Below are positions 7,450 to 16,935 of a stretch of DNA of 53,767 nt, in pieces (position 1 is the stretch's first letter; the number at the start of each line of letters is the position of its first letter). The position numbers and the translations under genes are program-made. The notes under the pieces were generated by a model that saw only the letters and a program-made list of their open reading frames with translations, did no database searches and had not been told where the DNA came from. The stretch covers positions 1 through 53,767 of the forward strand of contig JAILFJ010000154.1 of NCBI GenBank assembly GCA_024697625.1, written 5' to 3'. The DNA is from Oscillospiraceae bacterium. GTDB taxonomy: Bacteria; Bacillota; Clostridia; Oscillospirales; Oscillospiraceae.

Positions 7450-8544
7450 ATGCTGATAAAAAATGATAAGACCAGGTTTGAGCATATTGATCTGTTAAAG
7501 ACAATAGCAATCTTTTTCGTTGTGGTATTTCATGGATCATTATACTCCGTCGACCTGTTTTCCGATAAAACAGTGTCCAATCGAATTTTATACTATTTCA
7601 ATACTATACTTTCAACAGGTGTTCCACTGTTTTTCTTTGTTAATGGGTATTTATTATTGAACCGCCCTCTTGACCTGAAGAAACACATAAGGAAAACCAC
7701 CAAATTGATCGTATTAGTCGTATTCTGGGCACTAATCCTGATGCCGATCTATGTCCTCCTTGCGCGTGAGCCTTTTTCAATCAGAACGATCGTTATGAGT
7801 ATCCTGAATATGTCTATTCCATGGGCGATGAATATTTACTGGTTCGTCGGAGCCCTTGTCTGTATCTATATTTTTTTCCCCGCTCTGAAGGCGCTGTTCG
7901 ATATGAATAAAAGAGCATTTATGATCTTTACCGTAGCCTGTGCTTTCCTGACATTTGGCGTTGTCCTGATCAACCAGCTCCTTGGGATTCTGAGCACAGT
8001 ATCACGAAATCTGCCTTCCACAATAAACTATCCGCTCTTTACAATGTTCAACCCGTTCTTTGGAAATTACGGGTACACACTTGTATACTTCTGTGCAGGC
8101 GGGATCTTTTTTGAATATGAAGATTCTCTTATTGCGATATCAAAGGGAGAGAGAACTGCTGCCTCAGCAACCGGTATTCTGCTTTCATGTTTCCTGCTTT
8201 TTGTAATTGGATTGTATTACAGCATAAGAATTGATGAAGAAATCTGGGACGTTGTCTGGAATGGATATCAGTCAGTTTTTACGCTGATAAACGTAATATG
8301 CATTTATGTTTTGAGCTTAAGTTTTCAAAAGGATATCCCACTGATCCGGGAGATATCTCGAAATACGCTGGGGATCTATTTTATACATGAATTGCTGATT
8401 CGGAGTACACGCCCGTGGATTTTTGAGATAAGCTTTCTTTGCAATCTGCCTTTTAATTTGGTGTATGCTGCTTTAATAGTAATACTATGTATGCTGCTTT
8501 GTTTAGGATTAAAAAAGATCCCAGTATTAAGAAACCTCGTGTAA
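7450..8544 (+). CDS. Acyltransferase 3 family membrane protein
   Basis: 364 residues with about 10 membrane helices. The N-terminus has the family mark: FEHIDLLKTIAIFFVVVFH, where the conserved His (about residue 28) follows the first helix. Members (OafA, WecH, OatA type) transfer acetyl or other acyl groups to sugars of the envelope or to exported glycans. The acceptor is unknown, because no polysaccharide genes adjoin. A ribosome binding site (AGAGGAAAAGG) precedes the ATG. The gene is visibly AT-rich: 22 of 60 bases are G or C at 7501-7560, and it uses many A/T-ending codons, unlike its neighbours. This points to horizontal acquisition. It has its own promoter at 7378 and stands alone. 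Confidence 0.85.
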   Translation: MLIKNDKTRFEHIDLLKTIAIFFVVVFHGSLYSVDLFSDKTVSNRILYYFNTILSTGVPLFFFVNGYLLLNRPLDLKKHIRKTTKLIVLVVFWALILMPIYVLLAREPFSIRTIVMSILNMSIPWAMNIYWFVGALVCIYIFFPALKALFDMNKRAFMIFTVACAFLTFGVVLINQLLGILSTVSRNLPSTINYPLFTMFNPFFGNYGYTLVYFCAGGIFFEYEDSLIAISKGERTAASATGILLSCFLLFVIGLYYSIRIDEEIWDVVWNGYQSVFTLINVICIYVLSLSFQKDIPLIREISRNTLGIYFIHELLIRSTRPWIFEISFLCNLPFNLVYAALIVILCMLLCLGLKKIPVLRNLV

Positions 8545-8593
8545 ACACCTGACACTACCCACCATGAGGTGTTATATACTGGAGAGAACGGCA

Positions 8594-8635
8594 GAAGAAA
8601 ACAAAAGGCCGGTGCGTTTTTGATGCATCGGCCTT
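8594..8635 (-). terminator. Terminator of groES-groEL
   Basis: An 11-bp stem with one G-U pair (8605-8615 with 8625-8635). On the minus strand it is followed by TTTTGTTTTCTTC, 40 nt past the groEL stop. Confidence 0.85.
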
Positions 8636-8675
8636 GAGGTTGGCTTATTGTGTTTCTGCGCTGGATCGCTGCCGA

Positions 8676-10334
<1,659 letters not shown>

Positions 10335-10619
10335 TTACTCAATCACTGCGAGAATGTCGCTCTGGCGGACGATGGTGTATTCCTGCTCCTCGAGCTTGAC
10401 CTTGCTTCCGCTATATTTGCCGACCAGAACCTTCTGACCGGGGGTGACAATCATGGTGACCTCGTTGCCGTCAACCACACCGCCGGGGCCGACTTCGACG
10501 ACTTCGTAAACCTCGGGCTTCTCCTGGGCGGAAGAGGTGAGGTAGATGCCGGAAGCAGTGCGCTCTTCGGCTTCGTTCTGCTTGAGAACGACTCTGTCTG
10601 CTAAGGGTCTGAGCTTCAT
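10335..10619 (-). CDS. groES: Co-chaperonin GroES (Hsp10)
   Basis: 94 residues, the standard size. The lid of the GroEL folding chamber. Seen: MKLRPLADRVVLK at the start, the mobile loop (EEERTASGIYL-like, about residues 16-30), the GPGG turn and GKYSGSKVKLEEQEYTIV near the end. The frame extends to 10673, but that would run through the CIRCE operator; ATG 10619 gives the exact family N-terminus and has GGAGG 9 nt upstream. Another ATG at 10625 is too close to that site. First gene of the groES-groEL operon, controlled by HrcA through CIRCE; hrcA is not in the window. Confidence 0.97.
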   Translation of the reverse strand: MKLRPLADRVVLKQNEAEERTASGIYLTSSAQEKPEVYEVVEVGPGGVVDGNEVTMIVTPGQKVLVGKYSGSKVKLEEQEYTIVRQSDILAVIE

Positions 10620-10658
10620 ATTCATAACCTCCAAGAAAAATGATATACAAAAGTCAAG

Positions 10659-10693
10659 ATCGTTAGCACTCAAAACCCCTGAGTGCTAACGAT
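10659..10693 (-). promoter_or_regulatory. CIRCE operator (HrcA binding site)
   Basis: Perfect TTAGCACTC-N9-GAGTGCTAA at 10663-10689, with the symmetry extended by 4 bp on each side (ATCG/CGAT). It sits just downstream of the groES promoter, so bound HrcA blocks transcription until heat or misfolding titrates GroEL. Confidence 0.98.
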
Positions 10694-10697
10694 GCAT

Positions 10698-10725
10698 ATC
10701 ATAGCACGTTTTTAATTTTTTTCAA
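10698..10725 (-). promoter_or_regulatory. Vegetative promoter of groES-groEL
   Basis: Minus strand: TTGAAA (10720-10725), 16-nt spacer, TATGAT (10698-10703), immediately before CIRCE. Confidence 0.85.
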
Positions 10726-10778
10726 GTCCCCAGAGGGTGAATTTGCCGAAAAATTTATAAATTTTTTGTTACGAGGTT

Positions 10779-11717
10779 TTATCGCGAGGCTGAGATCGGA
10801 AAGTTCTCAGAGCCGATGGGCATCCCCTCCGGCAGGATCAGATTCATCGCCTTCGGCAGGAGCCTGATGCGGACAGCGGAGGTATACAGGGCTTCTCCGT
10901 CGAGGTTGACAACGTCTTCCCTGTCAAAGTCGATCTCGATTTCGGTCTCGCGCATGTGTGTGGCATACTGCGGAAGCTCGTCCACTCTTCCTTTGGCATA
11001 CATGCCGATCAGACGGGCAAAGTTGAAGAGAGAGACTTTTTTGGCGATGTAGATATCCAGAATACCGTCGTCCAGGAGGGCTCCCGTGGACGGATTGAAA
11101 CCGCCGCCGTAAAAGCGGCCGTTGCAGATACAGACCAGGGTGTGCTTACCGGAGAAGCTGCGTCCACCGCAGCGGATACGCATCTCGGTAGCGATTCCGT
11201 GGACGGCGTTGACGACGGCGGAGATCACATAGGCACCGGCACCGCCGATGACCGGGATGCCGGTGTATTTATGAACATCGGTACCGATCCGTGCATCGAT
11301 GCCGACAGAGCAGATGTTGGCGCTGTAACTGCCGTTGCAGGAGATGAGATCAATGGGATGAATGCTGCCGTTCACAACCGCATTCAGATCCCGGAATCTG
11401 GCGGCATCCCGGCCGAACATGCGGCAGAAGTCGTTGCCGGTGCCGGTCGGGAAGGGGCAGACTGCAACATTCGTCTTCAAGGCGGCGCCGCAGACGCACT
11501 CATTAAAGGTGCCGTCACCGCCGCAGGCATACACGCGGAGCTCCTCACCGGATTCCGCCTCCTCGCAGATCTTCCGTGTGGCGTCCCGGGGGCCGCGGGT
11601 TACGTACACCTCATAGGACTCCGGGCGGCTGCGGAAGGTCTGCTCCGCACGGGCGCGAATCTCATCCGTGGCATCGTGCCCACCGGCGGTCGGATTGACT
11701 ATAAACAGATACTTCAT
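10779..11717 (-). CDS. Diacylglycerol kinase-family lipid kinase
   Basis: 312 residues. The DAGK catalytic fold is clear: IVNPTAGG at the N-terminus, the nucleotide motif ACGGDGTFNE, and PFPTGTGNDF. The C-terminal beta-sandwich half carries GGFNPSTGALLDDGILD and ends with the LDGEAL motif. Members (DgkB, YegS/BmrU) phosphorylate diacylglycerol or related lipids with ATP at the membrane, recycling lipid in phosphatidate synthesis. The start at 11717 begins MKYLFIVNPTAGG, with GAGG upstream; a longer frame to 11756 lacks a site. Its ATG overlaps the TGA of the upstream methyltransferase by 4 nt (ATGA), so the two are translationally coupled. The exact lipid is unknown. Confidence 0.9.
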   Translation of the reverse strand: MKYLFIVNPTAGGHDATDEIRARAEQTFRSRPESYEVYVTRGPRDATRKICEEAESGEELRVYACGGDGTFNECVCGAALKTNVAVCPFPTGTGNDFCRMFGRDAARFRDLNAVVNGSIHPIDLISCNGSYSANICSVGIDARIGTDVHKYTGIPVIGGAGAYVISAVVNAVHGIATEMRIRCGGRSFSGKHTLVCICNGRFYGGGFNPSTGALLDDGILDIYIAKKVSLFNFARLIGMYAKGRVDELPQYATHMRETEIEIDFDREDVVNLDGEALYTSAVRIRLLPKAMNLILPEGMPIGSENFPISASR

Positions 11718-12877
11718 TTCTTCGCCTCGTTTTTGAAATACATATAGAGATCGCATTTGATCATGCCGTTATAGAGCTTTCGGCGTTTGTCCGCAGGCTT
11801 CCCGAAACAGCGTTCAAATTCGGAATCGGAGGAGAGCAGATACAGGGACCAGCCCGGGATGCGGTCCAGAGCAGCGCCGAACTTCCGATAAATCTCTTCC
11901 GCCTGCTGCAGATCGAGAAGGCGCTCGCCGTACGGAGGATTGGTCACAATGACGCCGCGCTCGGTCTCGCGGCTGAAGGAGGTCGCATCTGCGACACGGA
12001 AATCGATCAGGTGATCCACACCCGCTCTGACCGCATTCTCCTGAGCGATCTGCACAGCCCGGGGATCAAGATCCGAGGCGAAGATGTGATAATCTCCGCG
12101 GTATTCCGCTACGACCGCTTCGCTCCGCGCCCGCTGCCAGTGGGCGGGGTCGAAGAACGCCCAATGCTCTGCGGAAAAGCTCCTGTAAATACCTGGAGCG
12201 CGGTTCACCGCGGCGAGAGCGGCTTCGATCGCTATGGTTCCGCTGCCGCAGAAGGGGTCGCAAAAATCACCTTTCCCCCGATAGCGGGCGAGCTTTACCA
12301 TGGCTGCGGCAAGGGTCTCGCGCAGGGCGGCCTCCGTATGAGCGGGACGGTAGCCCCGCTTATGCAGAGGGGTACCGGAAGTGTCCAGGGCGATCTGAAC
12401 CCGGTCCTTCCGGATGGCGAACCGGATCCTGTATTCCGCTCCTGCCTCCGGAAAGCGCTCCAGATGCCATCTCGTTTTCAGGCGCTCGACGGCGGCCTTC
12501 TTGATGATTCTCTGACAGTCCGGTACGGAAAAAAGCGCTGAATCCAGGCTGTAGCCGGCGACCGGAAACGCAGCGTCCTTCGGAAGAATATTCTCCCAGG
12601 GGATTGCCTTGACGGCCTCAAAGAGCTCGTCAAAGGATCTGGCCTCGAACTCCGAGAGCACCAGAAGGACACGCTCGCCGCAGCGCAGGCCGAGATTTGC
12701 CCGTGCGCAGTCATAGAGACTTCCCGAAAAGAAAACCCGGCCGTCCTCAGCCCGGACATCCTGCATGTCCATATGGCGCAGTTCATCCGCAACAAGACCT
12801 TCCAGACCGAAGAGGCAGGGGATACAGAATATAAAATCAGAGCCACGGCGCTCTGACGACGCAGATGTTTTCATCAT
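11714..12877 (-). CDS. THUMP-domain 23S rRNA guanine-N2 methyltransferase (RlmL N-half/YpsC type)
   Basis: 387 residues. N-terminal ferredoxin-like and THUMP region (CIPCLFGLEGLVADELRHM, then AGYSLDSALFSVPDCQRIIKKA), then a class I SAM-dependent methyltransferase with DPFCGSGTIAIEAAL (SAM loop), SDLDPRAV (acidic ribose-binding) and the catalytic NPPYGERL that marks N-methylation of a base. By family it should make m2G in 23S rRNA (G2445 in E. coli numbering). The length matches the single-domain Gram-positive form, without the RlmK half. The first two codons are both ATG (12877 and 12874), and the ribosome binding site is weak. The promoter lies at 12924-12952. The lipid kinase gene overlaps its end by 4 nt. 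Confidence 0.88.
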   Translation of the reverse strand: MMKTSASSERRGSDFIFCIPCLFGLEGLVADELRHMDMQDVRAEDGRVFFSGSLYDCARANLGLRCGERVLLVLSEFEARSFDELFEAVKAIPWENILPKDAAFPVAGYSLDSALFSVPDCQRIIKKAAVERLKTRWHLERFPEAGAEYRIRFAIRKDRVQIALDTSGTPLHKRGYRPAHTEAALRETLAAAMVKLARYRGKGDFCDPFCGSGTIAIEAALAAVNRAPGIYRSFSAEHWAFFDPAHWQRARSEAVVAEYRGDYHIFASDLDPRAVQIAQENAVRAGVDHLIDFRVADATSFSRETERGVIVTNPPYGERLLDLQQAEEIYRKFGAALDRIPGWSLYLLSSDSEFERCFGKPADKRRKLYNGMIKCDLYMYFKNEAKK

Positions 12878-12923
12878 TCATAAATCCCGTTTTAAGTGTA
12901 TTGAGCCTGCAGGCTCTTTTCTA

Positions 12924-12952
12924 ACTATAGCGCAAAGCACCGGAAATGTAAA
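12924..12952 (-). promoter_or_regulatory. Promoter of the methyltransferase/lipid-kinase pair
   Basis: Minus strand: TTTACA (12947-12952), 17-nt spacer, TATAGT (12924-12929). The leader downstream contains the perfect palindrome GAGCCTGCAGGCTC. Confidence 0.7.
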
Positions 12953-12977
12953 CAGAAATGCAGGAAAAAGATTCATC

Positions 12978-13006
12978 TTGACTTTGCGAAAAAAAGCTCA
13001 TAAAAT
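12978..13006 (+). promoter_or_regulatory. Promoter of the GDSL-lplA-gntR operon
   Basis: TTGACT (12978-12983), 17-nt spacer, TAAAAT (13001-13006), 34 nt before the first start codon and divergent from the promoter at 12924-12952. Confidence 0.75.
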
Positions 13007-13040
13007 CAGACCGGAAGACGCAGGAGAGGGGCATTGAACC

Positions 13041-13649
13041 ATGAACATGATCTGCATCGGAGACAGCCTGACCTACGGCTACGGCGTGAGCAGAGGACAG
13101 CGCTGGACGACACTGGCTGCGGAAAAAAGCGGATGGACGCTGACAAACCATGGGGTCTGCGGCGACACGACCGGAGGCATGCTGGTGCGGATGCGGGAGA
13201 TTATGCGTGAGACGGCCGGCCGGAGGGATGAACGCTGCTTTCTGCTGATGGGCGGGTACAATGATATCTTCTTTTCCGGCAACAGCGCAGGGGCGAGAGA
13301 GAATATGGCAGCGATGGTGCACCAGCTCTTTGCAGCGGGCGAGATGCCTCTGGTGGCCATCGGACCGGGACTTGCGGAAGGGACGTATCCTGCGCCGTGG
13401 GTGAACGCGGTGGATTTTGCCTCGGCTGCGGCACAAATTCGGGAATACGAAGAATGGCTGGAACGCTTCTGCGATGCCTTCGGTGTGCGAAGCATAGACT
13501 TTCGCGGTGATTTCAGGGACAGAAGCGGCCGCGCGCGGGCCGAACTGCGACTGGACGGGCTTCATCTGAACGGCGACGGGCACCGTGTGATGGCGGAAAG
13601 GGTCTGCAAGGTGATCTCGGTGATGGAAAGAGAGCAGATGAATGCCTGA
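13041..13649 (+). CDS. SGNH/GDSL-family hydrolase
   Basis: 202 residues. All four SGNH blocks are present: GDSLTYGYG with nucleophile Ser9, the Gly at GVCGDTT, GGYND with Asn74, and DGLHLN with Asp172 and His175. It should hydrolyse an ester or thioester. There is no signal peptide, so it acts in the cytoplasm. It is the first gene of an operon with lplA (8-nt overlap) and probably gntR, preceded by GGAGAGGGG and its own promoter. The coupling to a lipoate ligase is suggestive (an esterase acting on a lipoyl ester or thioester would fit), but nothing in the protein proves it. The substrate is unknown. Confidence 0.85.
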   Translation: MNMICIGDSLTYGYGVSRGQRWTTLAAEKSGWTLTNHGVCGDTTGGMLVRMREIMRETAGRRDERCFLLMGGYNDIFFSGNSAGARENMAAMVHQLFAAGEMPLVAIGPGLAEGTYPAPWVNAVDFASAAAQIREYEEWLERFCDAFGVRSIDFRGDFRDRSGRARAELRLDGLHLNGDGHRVMAERVCKVISVMEREQMNA

Positions 13650-14640
13650 CTTTTGCTGGATCAATCTCGACACCACAGACCCTGCATTCAATCTGGCTGC
13701 GGAACAGTACGTGTTCGATTCGCTGCCGCAGGATCGCTCCTGGCTCGTGCTCTGGCAGAATGACAGGACGGTCGTAATCGGGAAATACCAGAACACACTG
13801 GCGGAGATCAACAAGAAGTATGTCGATGAAAACGGAATTCGGGTGGTCCGTCGCCTCTCCGGCGGGGGAGCAGTCTATCACGATCTGGGCAACCTGAACT
13901 ACTCCATCATCACGGATGCCGGAGAGATCGAAAATCTGAACCTGAAGCTGTTTTGCGAGCCGGTGGCCGCTGCGCTTCAGCGGATGGGGGTTCCGGCGGA
14001 GATCAACGGTCGGAATGATATGACGGTCGACGGGAAAAAGATCTCCGGCAATTCCCAGTATATGCGAAGCGGAAGAGTACTGCACCACGGTACGCTGCTG
14101 TTCGACTCCGACCTGACCGTGCTGGAGAAGGTCCTGCAGGTGGATCAGGAAAAGATCCGGTCGAAGGGTTTGAAATCCGTGAGAAGCAGGGTGACCTGTA
14201 TCCGGCCCTATCTCTGGGAGAACTGCAGCCTTGCGGAATTTCGGACGCTGCTGCTGGACCAGCTTCTGGCGGAGACACCGGGACAGGAATATTGCTTTAC
14301 GGGAAAAGACCTCTCGAAGATCGAAAGGATTAGGAAGGAACGCTACGACACCTGGGAATGGAATTACGGCCGTTCTCCGGCGTGCAGCCTGATCAAGAGA
14401 CAGCATATCGAGGGTTGCGGAACGGTGGAGGCCCGGCTTGAGCTGGAACACGGAAGAATTGAACAGCTTTGTTTTTATGGGGATTTCTTCAGTGCCGAGG
14501 AGCCGGAGCAGCTGGCGCCCGTTCTGATGGGCGTGAGGCTTGAACGGGAGGATCTGGAGAATGCGCTGAACGGAGTCCGGACAGATCGTTTTTTTACGGG
14601 GATGACAAGAGAGAGCTTCCTGCGACTGCTGCTGTCCTGA
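13642..14640 (+). CDS. lplA: Lipoate-protein ligase A
   Basis: 332 residues, the full two-domain length. It activates free lipoate with ATP and attaches it to the lysine of lipoyl domains. Seen: the catalytic core with VVRRLSGGGAVYHDLGNLNY (about 73-92), then GRNDMTVDGKKISGNSQ (about 126-142) and the HHGTLLFDSDL strand; the C-terminal accessory domain follows. The start ATG lies inside the end of the GDSL gene. The natural clients are in this window: E2 (21939) and E3 (23301) both begin with a lipoyl domain. No lipA/lipB was seen here, so the complex probably relies on scavenged lipoate. Confidence 0.95.
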   Translation: MPDFCWINLDTTDPAFNLAAEQYVFDSLPQDRSWLVLWQNDRTVVIGKYQNTLAEINKKYVDENGIRVVRRLSGGGAVYHDLGNLNYSIITDAGEIENLNLKLFCEPVAAALQRMGVPAEINGRNDMTVDGKKISGNSQYMRSGRVLHHGTLLFDSDLTVLEKVLQVDQEKIRSKGLKSVRSRVTCIRPYLWENCSLAEFRTLLLDQLLAETPGQEYCFTGKDLSKIERIRKERYDTWEWNYGRSPACSLIKRQHIEGCGTVEARLELEHGRIEQLCFYGDFFSAEEPEQLAPVLMGVRLEREDLENALNGVRTDRFFTGMTRESFLRLLLS

Positions 14641-14687
14641 TCCCGGCGGGACACAGGAGATAAGAAAGATTAGAAGAGGGGTCAGGA

Positions 14688-15374
14688 ATGGAGTTTGAAA
14701 AGATACAGAACAATGCGATCCGGGTGCCCGAGCTGGTCATGGACAGCCTGGTGAAAGCCATCGAGGCCGGAAAAATCCGGGTGGGGGATGAGCTTCCGCC
14801 GGAGCGGGATCTGGCCGAAGCGCTGGGAATCTCGCGGAATTCTCTTCGCGAATGCTTTTCCGTTCTGAACTTCATGGGAATTGTTGAAAACCGGGGCAAC
14901 CGAAAGATCCTGGTGAAAAACGCGGATTACTTCAGAAATGCACGTTCACTGATCGAGCTTTCGTATTCTCAGGACACCTTCGAGGACTTTATGGAATTCC
15001 GCCAGATCAACGAGCGGGAGATTGCAAAGCTGGCCTGCCAGCGCGCGACCGAGGAAGACCTGGAACGGCTGCGGAGCTCCGTAGAGCGTCTGGAGAGAGA
15101 CGCAACGGACTTTCAGGCGGACGTGGAGTTTCACATCAATCTGGCGATGGCCAGCCACAACACCATCTTTGCAACGACAATGGGATATGTCCAGAACCTG
15201 ATCATGGAACTGCGGACGAGATTCTTTGAGCGGGAGGAATACCACGGAAAGACGGCGGAAGCGCACCGCAGGATCTATGAGGCAGTACGGGAGCGGGATG
15301 AAGAGCTCGCTGCTTACGAGATGGGACGGCACCTGAAGATCATCGAGCATTACAATATCAATACCGAGAAGTAG
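14688..15374 (+). CDS. FadR-subfamily GntR transcriptional regulator (FCD domain)
   Basis: 228 residues. N-terminal winged helix-turn-helix (about 12-75: GKIRVGDELPPERDLAEALG, then SRNSLRECFSVL) and a C-terminal all-helical FCD ligand domain (about 95-220) with FHINLAMASHNTIF and the closing HRRIYEAVRERDEELA, which supply the His ligands of the metal/effector pocket. Members sense small carboxylates such as pyruvate, lactate or fatty acyl-CoA. It follows lplA by 47 nt with its own AGAGGGG site. Two TTGGTAGGACCA sites, the pattern bound by FadR/PdhR-type proteins, lie before the TRAP operon (16351) and before the PPC/dehydrogenase genes (19400). I infer that it represses both until the transported substrate appears. 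Confidence 0.9.
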   Translation: MEFEKIQNNAIRVPELVMDSLVKAIEAGKIRVGDELPPERDLAEALGISRNSLRECFSVLNFMGIVENRGNRKILVKNADYFRNARSLIELSYSQDTFEDFMEFRQINEREIAKLACQRATEEDLERLRSSVERLERDATDFQADVEFHINLAMASHNTIFATTMGYVQNLIMELRTRFFEREEYHGKTAEAHRRIYEAVRERDEELAAYEMGRHLKIIEHYNINTEK

Positions 15375-15394
15375 TCCATACGGAGTGATAAAAA

Positions 15395-15447
15395 ACAGAC
15401 TGTTCACATTGGGGCTCCGGCCTCCGCGTGAACAGTCTGTATTTTTT
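15395..15447. terminator. Bidirectional terminator after gntR
   Basis: A 13-bp perfect stem (15395-15407 with 15428-15440). It is followed by ATTTTTTG on the plus strand and by TTTTTATC on the minus strand, serving both the gntR operon and the convergent membrane-protein gene. Confidence 0.9.
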
Positions 15448-15469
15448 GTGGGGTTTTTGAAAGGGAAGA

Positions 15470-16189
15470 CTATGTGCGGGAAAAATATGCTGCGGCCGGA
15501 AACTCAGAGAGCAGAAGCGCCAGTACCGCGACCCCGGAATACCACGGGAACGACGTGCAGAGGAAGCGGCCAAGGAGAACGATCAGCCCGGCGAGCATCC
15601 AGCAGACGCCTGCGGCTCGATGCGTCTTCCGCCAGGCTTCCTCCCGATAGCGGATGGAGGCCAGACGGAATGCGGCGCGGGATCCCGGGGGACAGTCAAA
15701 GAAATGCGATCCGGAGAGAATGAGAAGCAGCCCGAGCATGCAGGGAAGGAAAAAAACCGGATCCGTGCTCTCTCCCGCAGCCCGGAGAATCCAGAAAGAC
15801 GAGAGAAGAACCGAGATCACCGGAAGGCTCCAGCGTCCGAGAAACCGTACGGAAGCAGGCGGAACGCGCTGGGCTTTCTGATGCAGCCAGAGCTGTACGT
15901 GGCAGATCAGGTTCAGGACACACATCAGCCCGGGAATCCCGAAGACAAGCACCGCCCGGGGCAGCGAATCATCTTCTCCGCCGGGGCCGATCAATCCGGT
16001 TTCGACAACAGAGGGGATTTCATTCCACAGCCTCAGCCCGAGAAGCATCGGCGCGGCGCTTACAAGAAGAGAAAAGACCAGGGTGACAATTGCCTTCTCA
16101 GGAGTCACATGCTTCCCGAAAAAGCGGCTTGCCGCGCGCTCCTGGGAGCGGGTCAGACCGTATGCAGTTTTGTTTCTGTTCACACTCAT
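15470..16189 (-). CDS. Multi-pass membrane protein, possibly SdpI/DUF1648-like
   Basis: 239 residues with about 6 membrane helices. A segment after the first helix (LRLWNEIPSVVETG, then LPRAVLVFGIPGLMCVLN) loosely recalls the W-N-x2-G turn of DUF1648 in SdpI-type immunity/regulator proteins, but the match is weak. The second half has WRKTHRAAGVCWMLAGLIVLL, close in shape to the SdpI C-terminal helices. Start: the frame opens to TTG 16270, but a strong promoter (TTTACA-N17-TATAAT) lies inside that extension and ends 6 nt before ATG 16189. ATG 16189 is therefore the likely start, and the mRNA would be leaderless; no ribosome binding site precedes it. Function unknown. Confidence 0.7.
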   Translation of the reverse strand: MSVNRNKTAYGLTRSQERAASRFFGKHVTPEKAIVTLVFSLLVSAAPMLLGLRLWNEIPSVVETGLIGPGGEDDSLPRAVLVFGIPGLMCVLNLICHVQLWLHQKAQRVPPASVRFLGRWSLPVISVLLSSFWILRAAGESTDPVFFLPCMLGLLLILSGSHFFDCPPGSRAAFRLASIRYREEAWRKTHRAAGVCWMLAGLIVLLGRFLCTSFPWYSGVAVLALLLSEFPAAAYFSRT

Positions 16190-16195
16190 GGTAGG

Positions 16196-16224
16196 ATTAT
16201 AAGGCGAACAGAACAATTTGTAAA
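16196..16224 (-). promoter_or_regulatory. Promoter giving a leaderless transcript
   Basis: Minus strand: TTTACA (16219-16224), 17-nt spacer, TATAAT (16196-16201). Six nt separate TATAAT from the ATG at 16189, so transcription should begin at or next to the A of the start codon. Confidence 0.75.
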
Positions 16225-16312
16225 GTGGAGATCGGGAAATCTTCGAATCGGCTTTGGTGCTTTTCCACAAAAAACGGGATGATATTTCGCCCTTTTGCCG
16301 AAGCAGAATTAC

Positions 16313-16341
16313 TTGAAGATTCTGAGGGAAAGATGTAAAAT
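16313..16341 (+). promoter_or_regulatory. Promoter of the TRAP transporter operon
   Basis: TTGAAG (16313-16318), 17-nt spacer, TAAAAT (16336-16341). The expected start near 16348 lies at the left edge of the operator at 16351. Confidence 0.6.
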
Positions 16342-16350
16342 GATTTCGAC

Positions 16351-16375
16351 AATTGGTAGGACCATAATACCAATT
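16351..16375 (+). promoter_or_regulatory. Candidate GntR (FadR/PdhR-type) operator, TRAP operon
   Basis: A perfect inverted repeat AATTGGTA-N9-TACCAATT. Nested in it is AATTGGT-AGG-ACCA, which matches the PdhR/FadR consensus TGGT-N3-ACCA with matching left flank. The core TTGGTAGGACCA recurs at 19400. It lies at the start of the transcript, a place suited to repression. Confidence 0.7.
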
Positions 16376-16404
16376 CCGGAAAGCTACGGGAAGGGAATGA
16401 TGGA

Positions 16405-16935
16405 ATGAAGGTCTATAAGAAGATTATGAACGTGCTCGGCTATCTCGAGTCGGCCATTCAGGTCATCATCGGTGTAGTCATCACGGTGATTGCTTTCGCA
16501 AATGTCTGCGTACGCTATCTTTCAAACGGCAAACTGGCTTATACCGAGGAACTCACGGTCAACATTTTCGTCCTGATGATCATGTGCGGCTGCGCGCTCT
16601 GCGCCCGCAGCGGCAGCCTGATCAGTCTCTCGCTGCTGTTTGACCTCTCCGGAAAGAAAGGAAAAAAGATCCTGGCCGTCGTATTTACAGTGATCAGCAT
16701 CGCATTCTATGCTGTGATCGTTTATACAGGATGGGACAAGACCGCGACGCTTCTGCACCAGCACAAGCTTACGGCTTCGCTTCTGATTCCGGAGGGATAT
16801 TTTATGGCGGCGCTGCCCCTTGGCGGTATCCTGCTGATTCTTCACTCGATCGAATATATGATGGATATTCTGACCGAGCAGGCCTCCTGCATGCAGGACC
16901 CGGAACCCGTGAAGAAGGAGGAGTCTGAGGCATGA
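16405..16935 (+). CDS. dctQ: TRAP transporter small permease, DctQ type
   Basis: 176 residues, four membrane helices with short loops, the standard DctQ size. The family signature is present: a first helix with VITVIAFANVCVRY, then AYTEELTVNIFVLMIMCGCAL, the conserved E-E/L helix 2 region. DctQ pairs with DctM to form the Na+-driven membrane part that receives substrate from the binding protein. It is the first gene of the operon, behind a promoter and candidate GntR operator. Its end overlaps dctM by 4 nt (ATGA). The last 20 residues are charged and cytoplasmic. Confidence 0.93.
   Translation: MKVYKKIMNVLGYLESAIQVIIGVVITVIAFANVCVRYLSNGKLAYTEELTVNIFVLMIMCGCALCARSGSLISLSLLFDLSGKKGKKILAVVFTVISIAFYAVIVYTGWDKTATLLHQHKLTASLLIPEGYFMAALPLGGILLILHSIEYMMDILTEQASCMQDPEPVKKEESEA

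Noticed and set aside
10740..10778. AT palindrome as terminator of the lipid kinase
   Set aside because: The stem (AAAATTTATAAATTTT) has no GC pairs and would be too weak to terminate.
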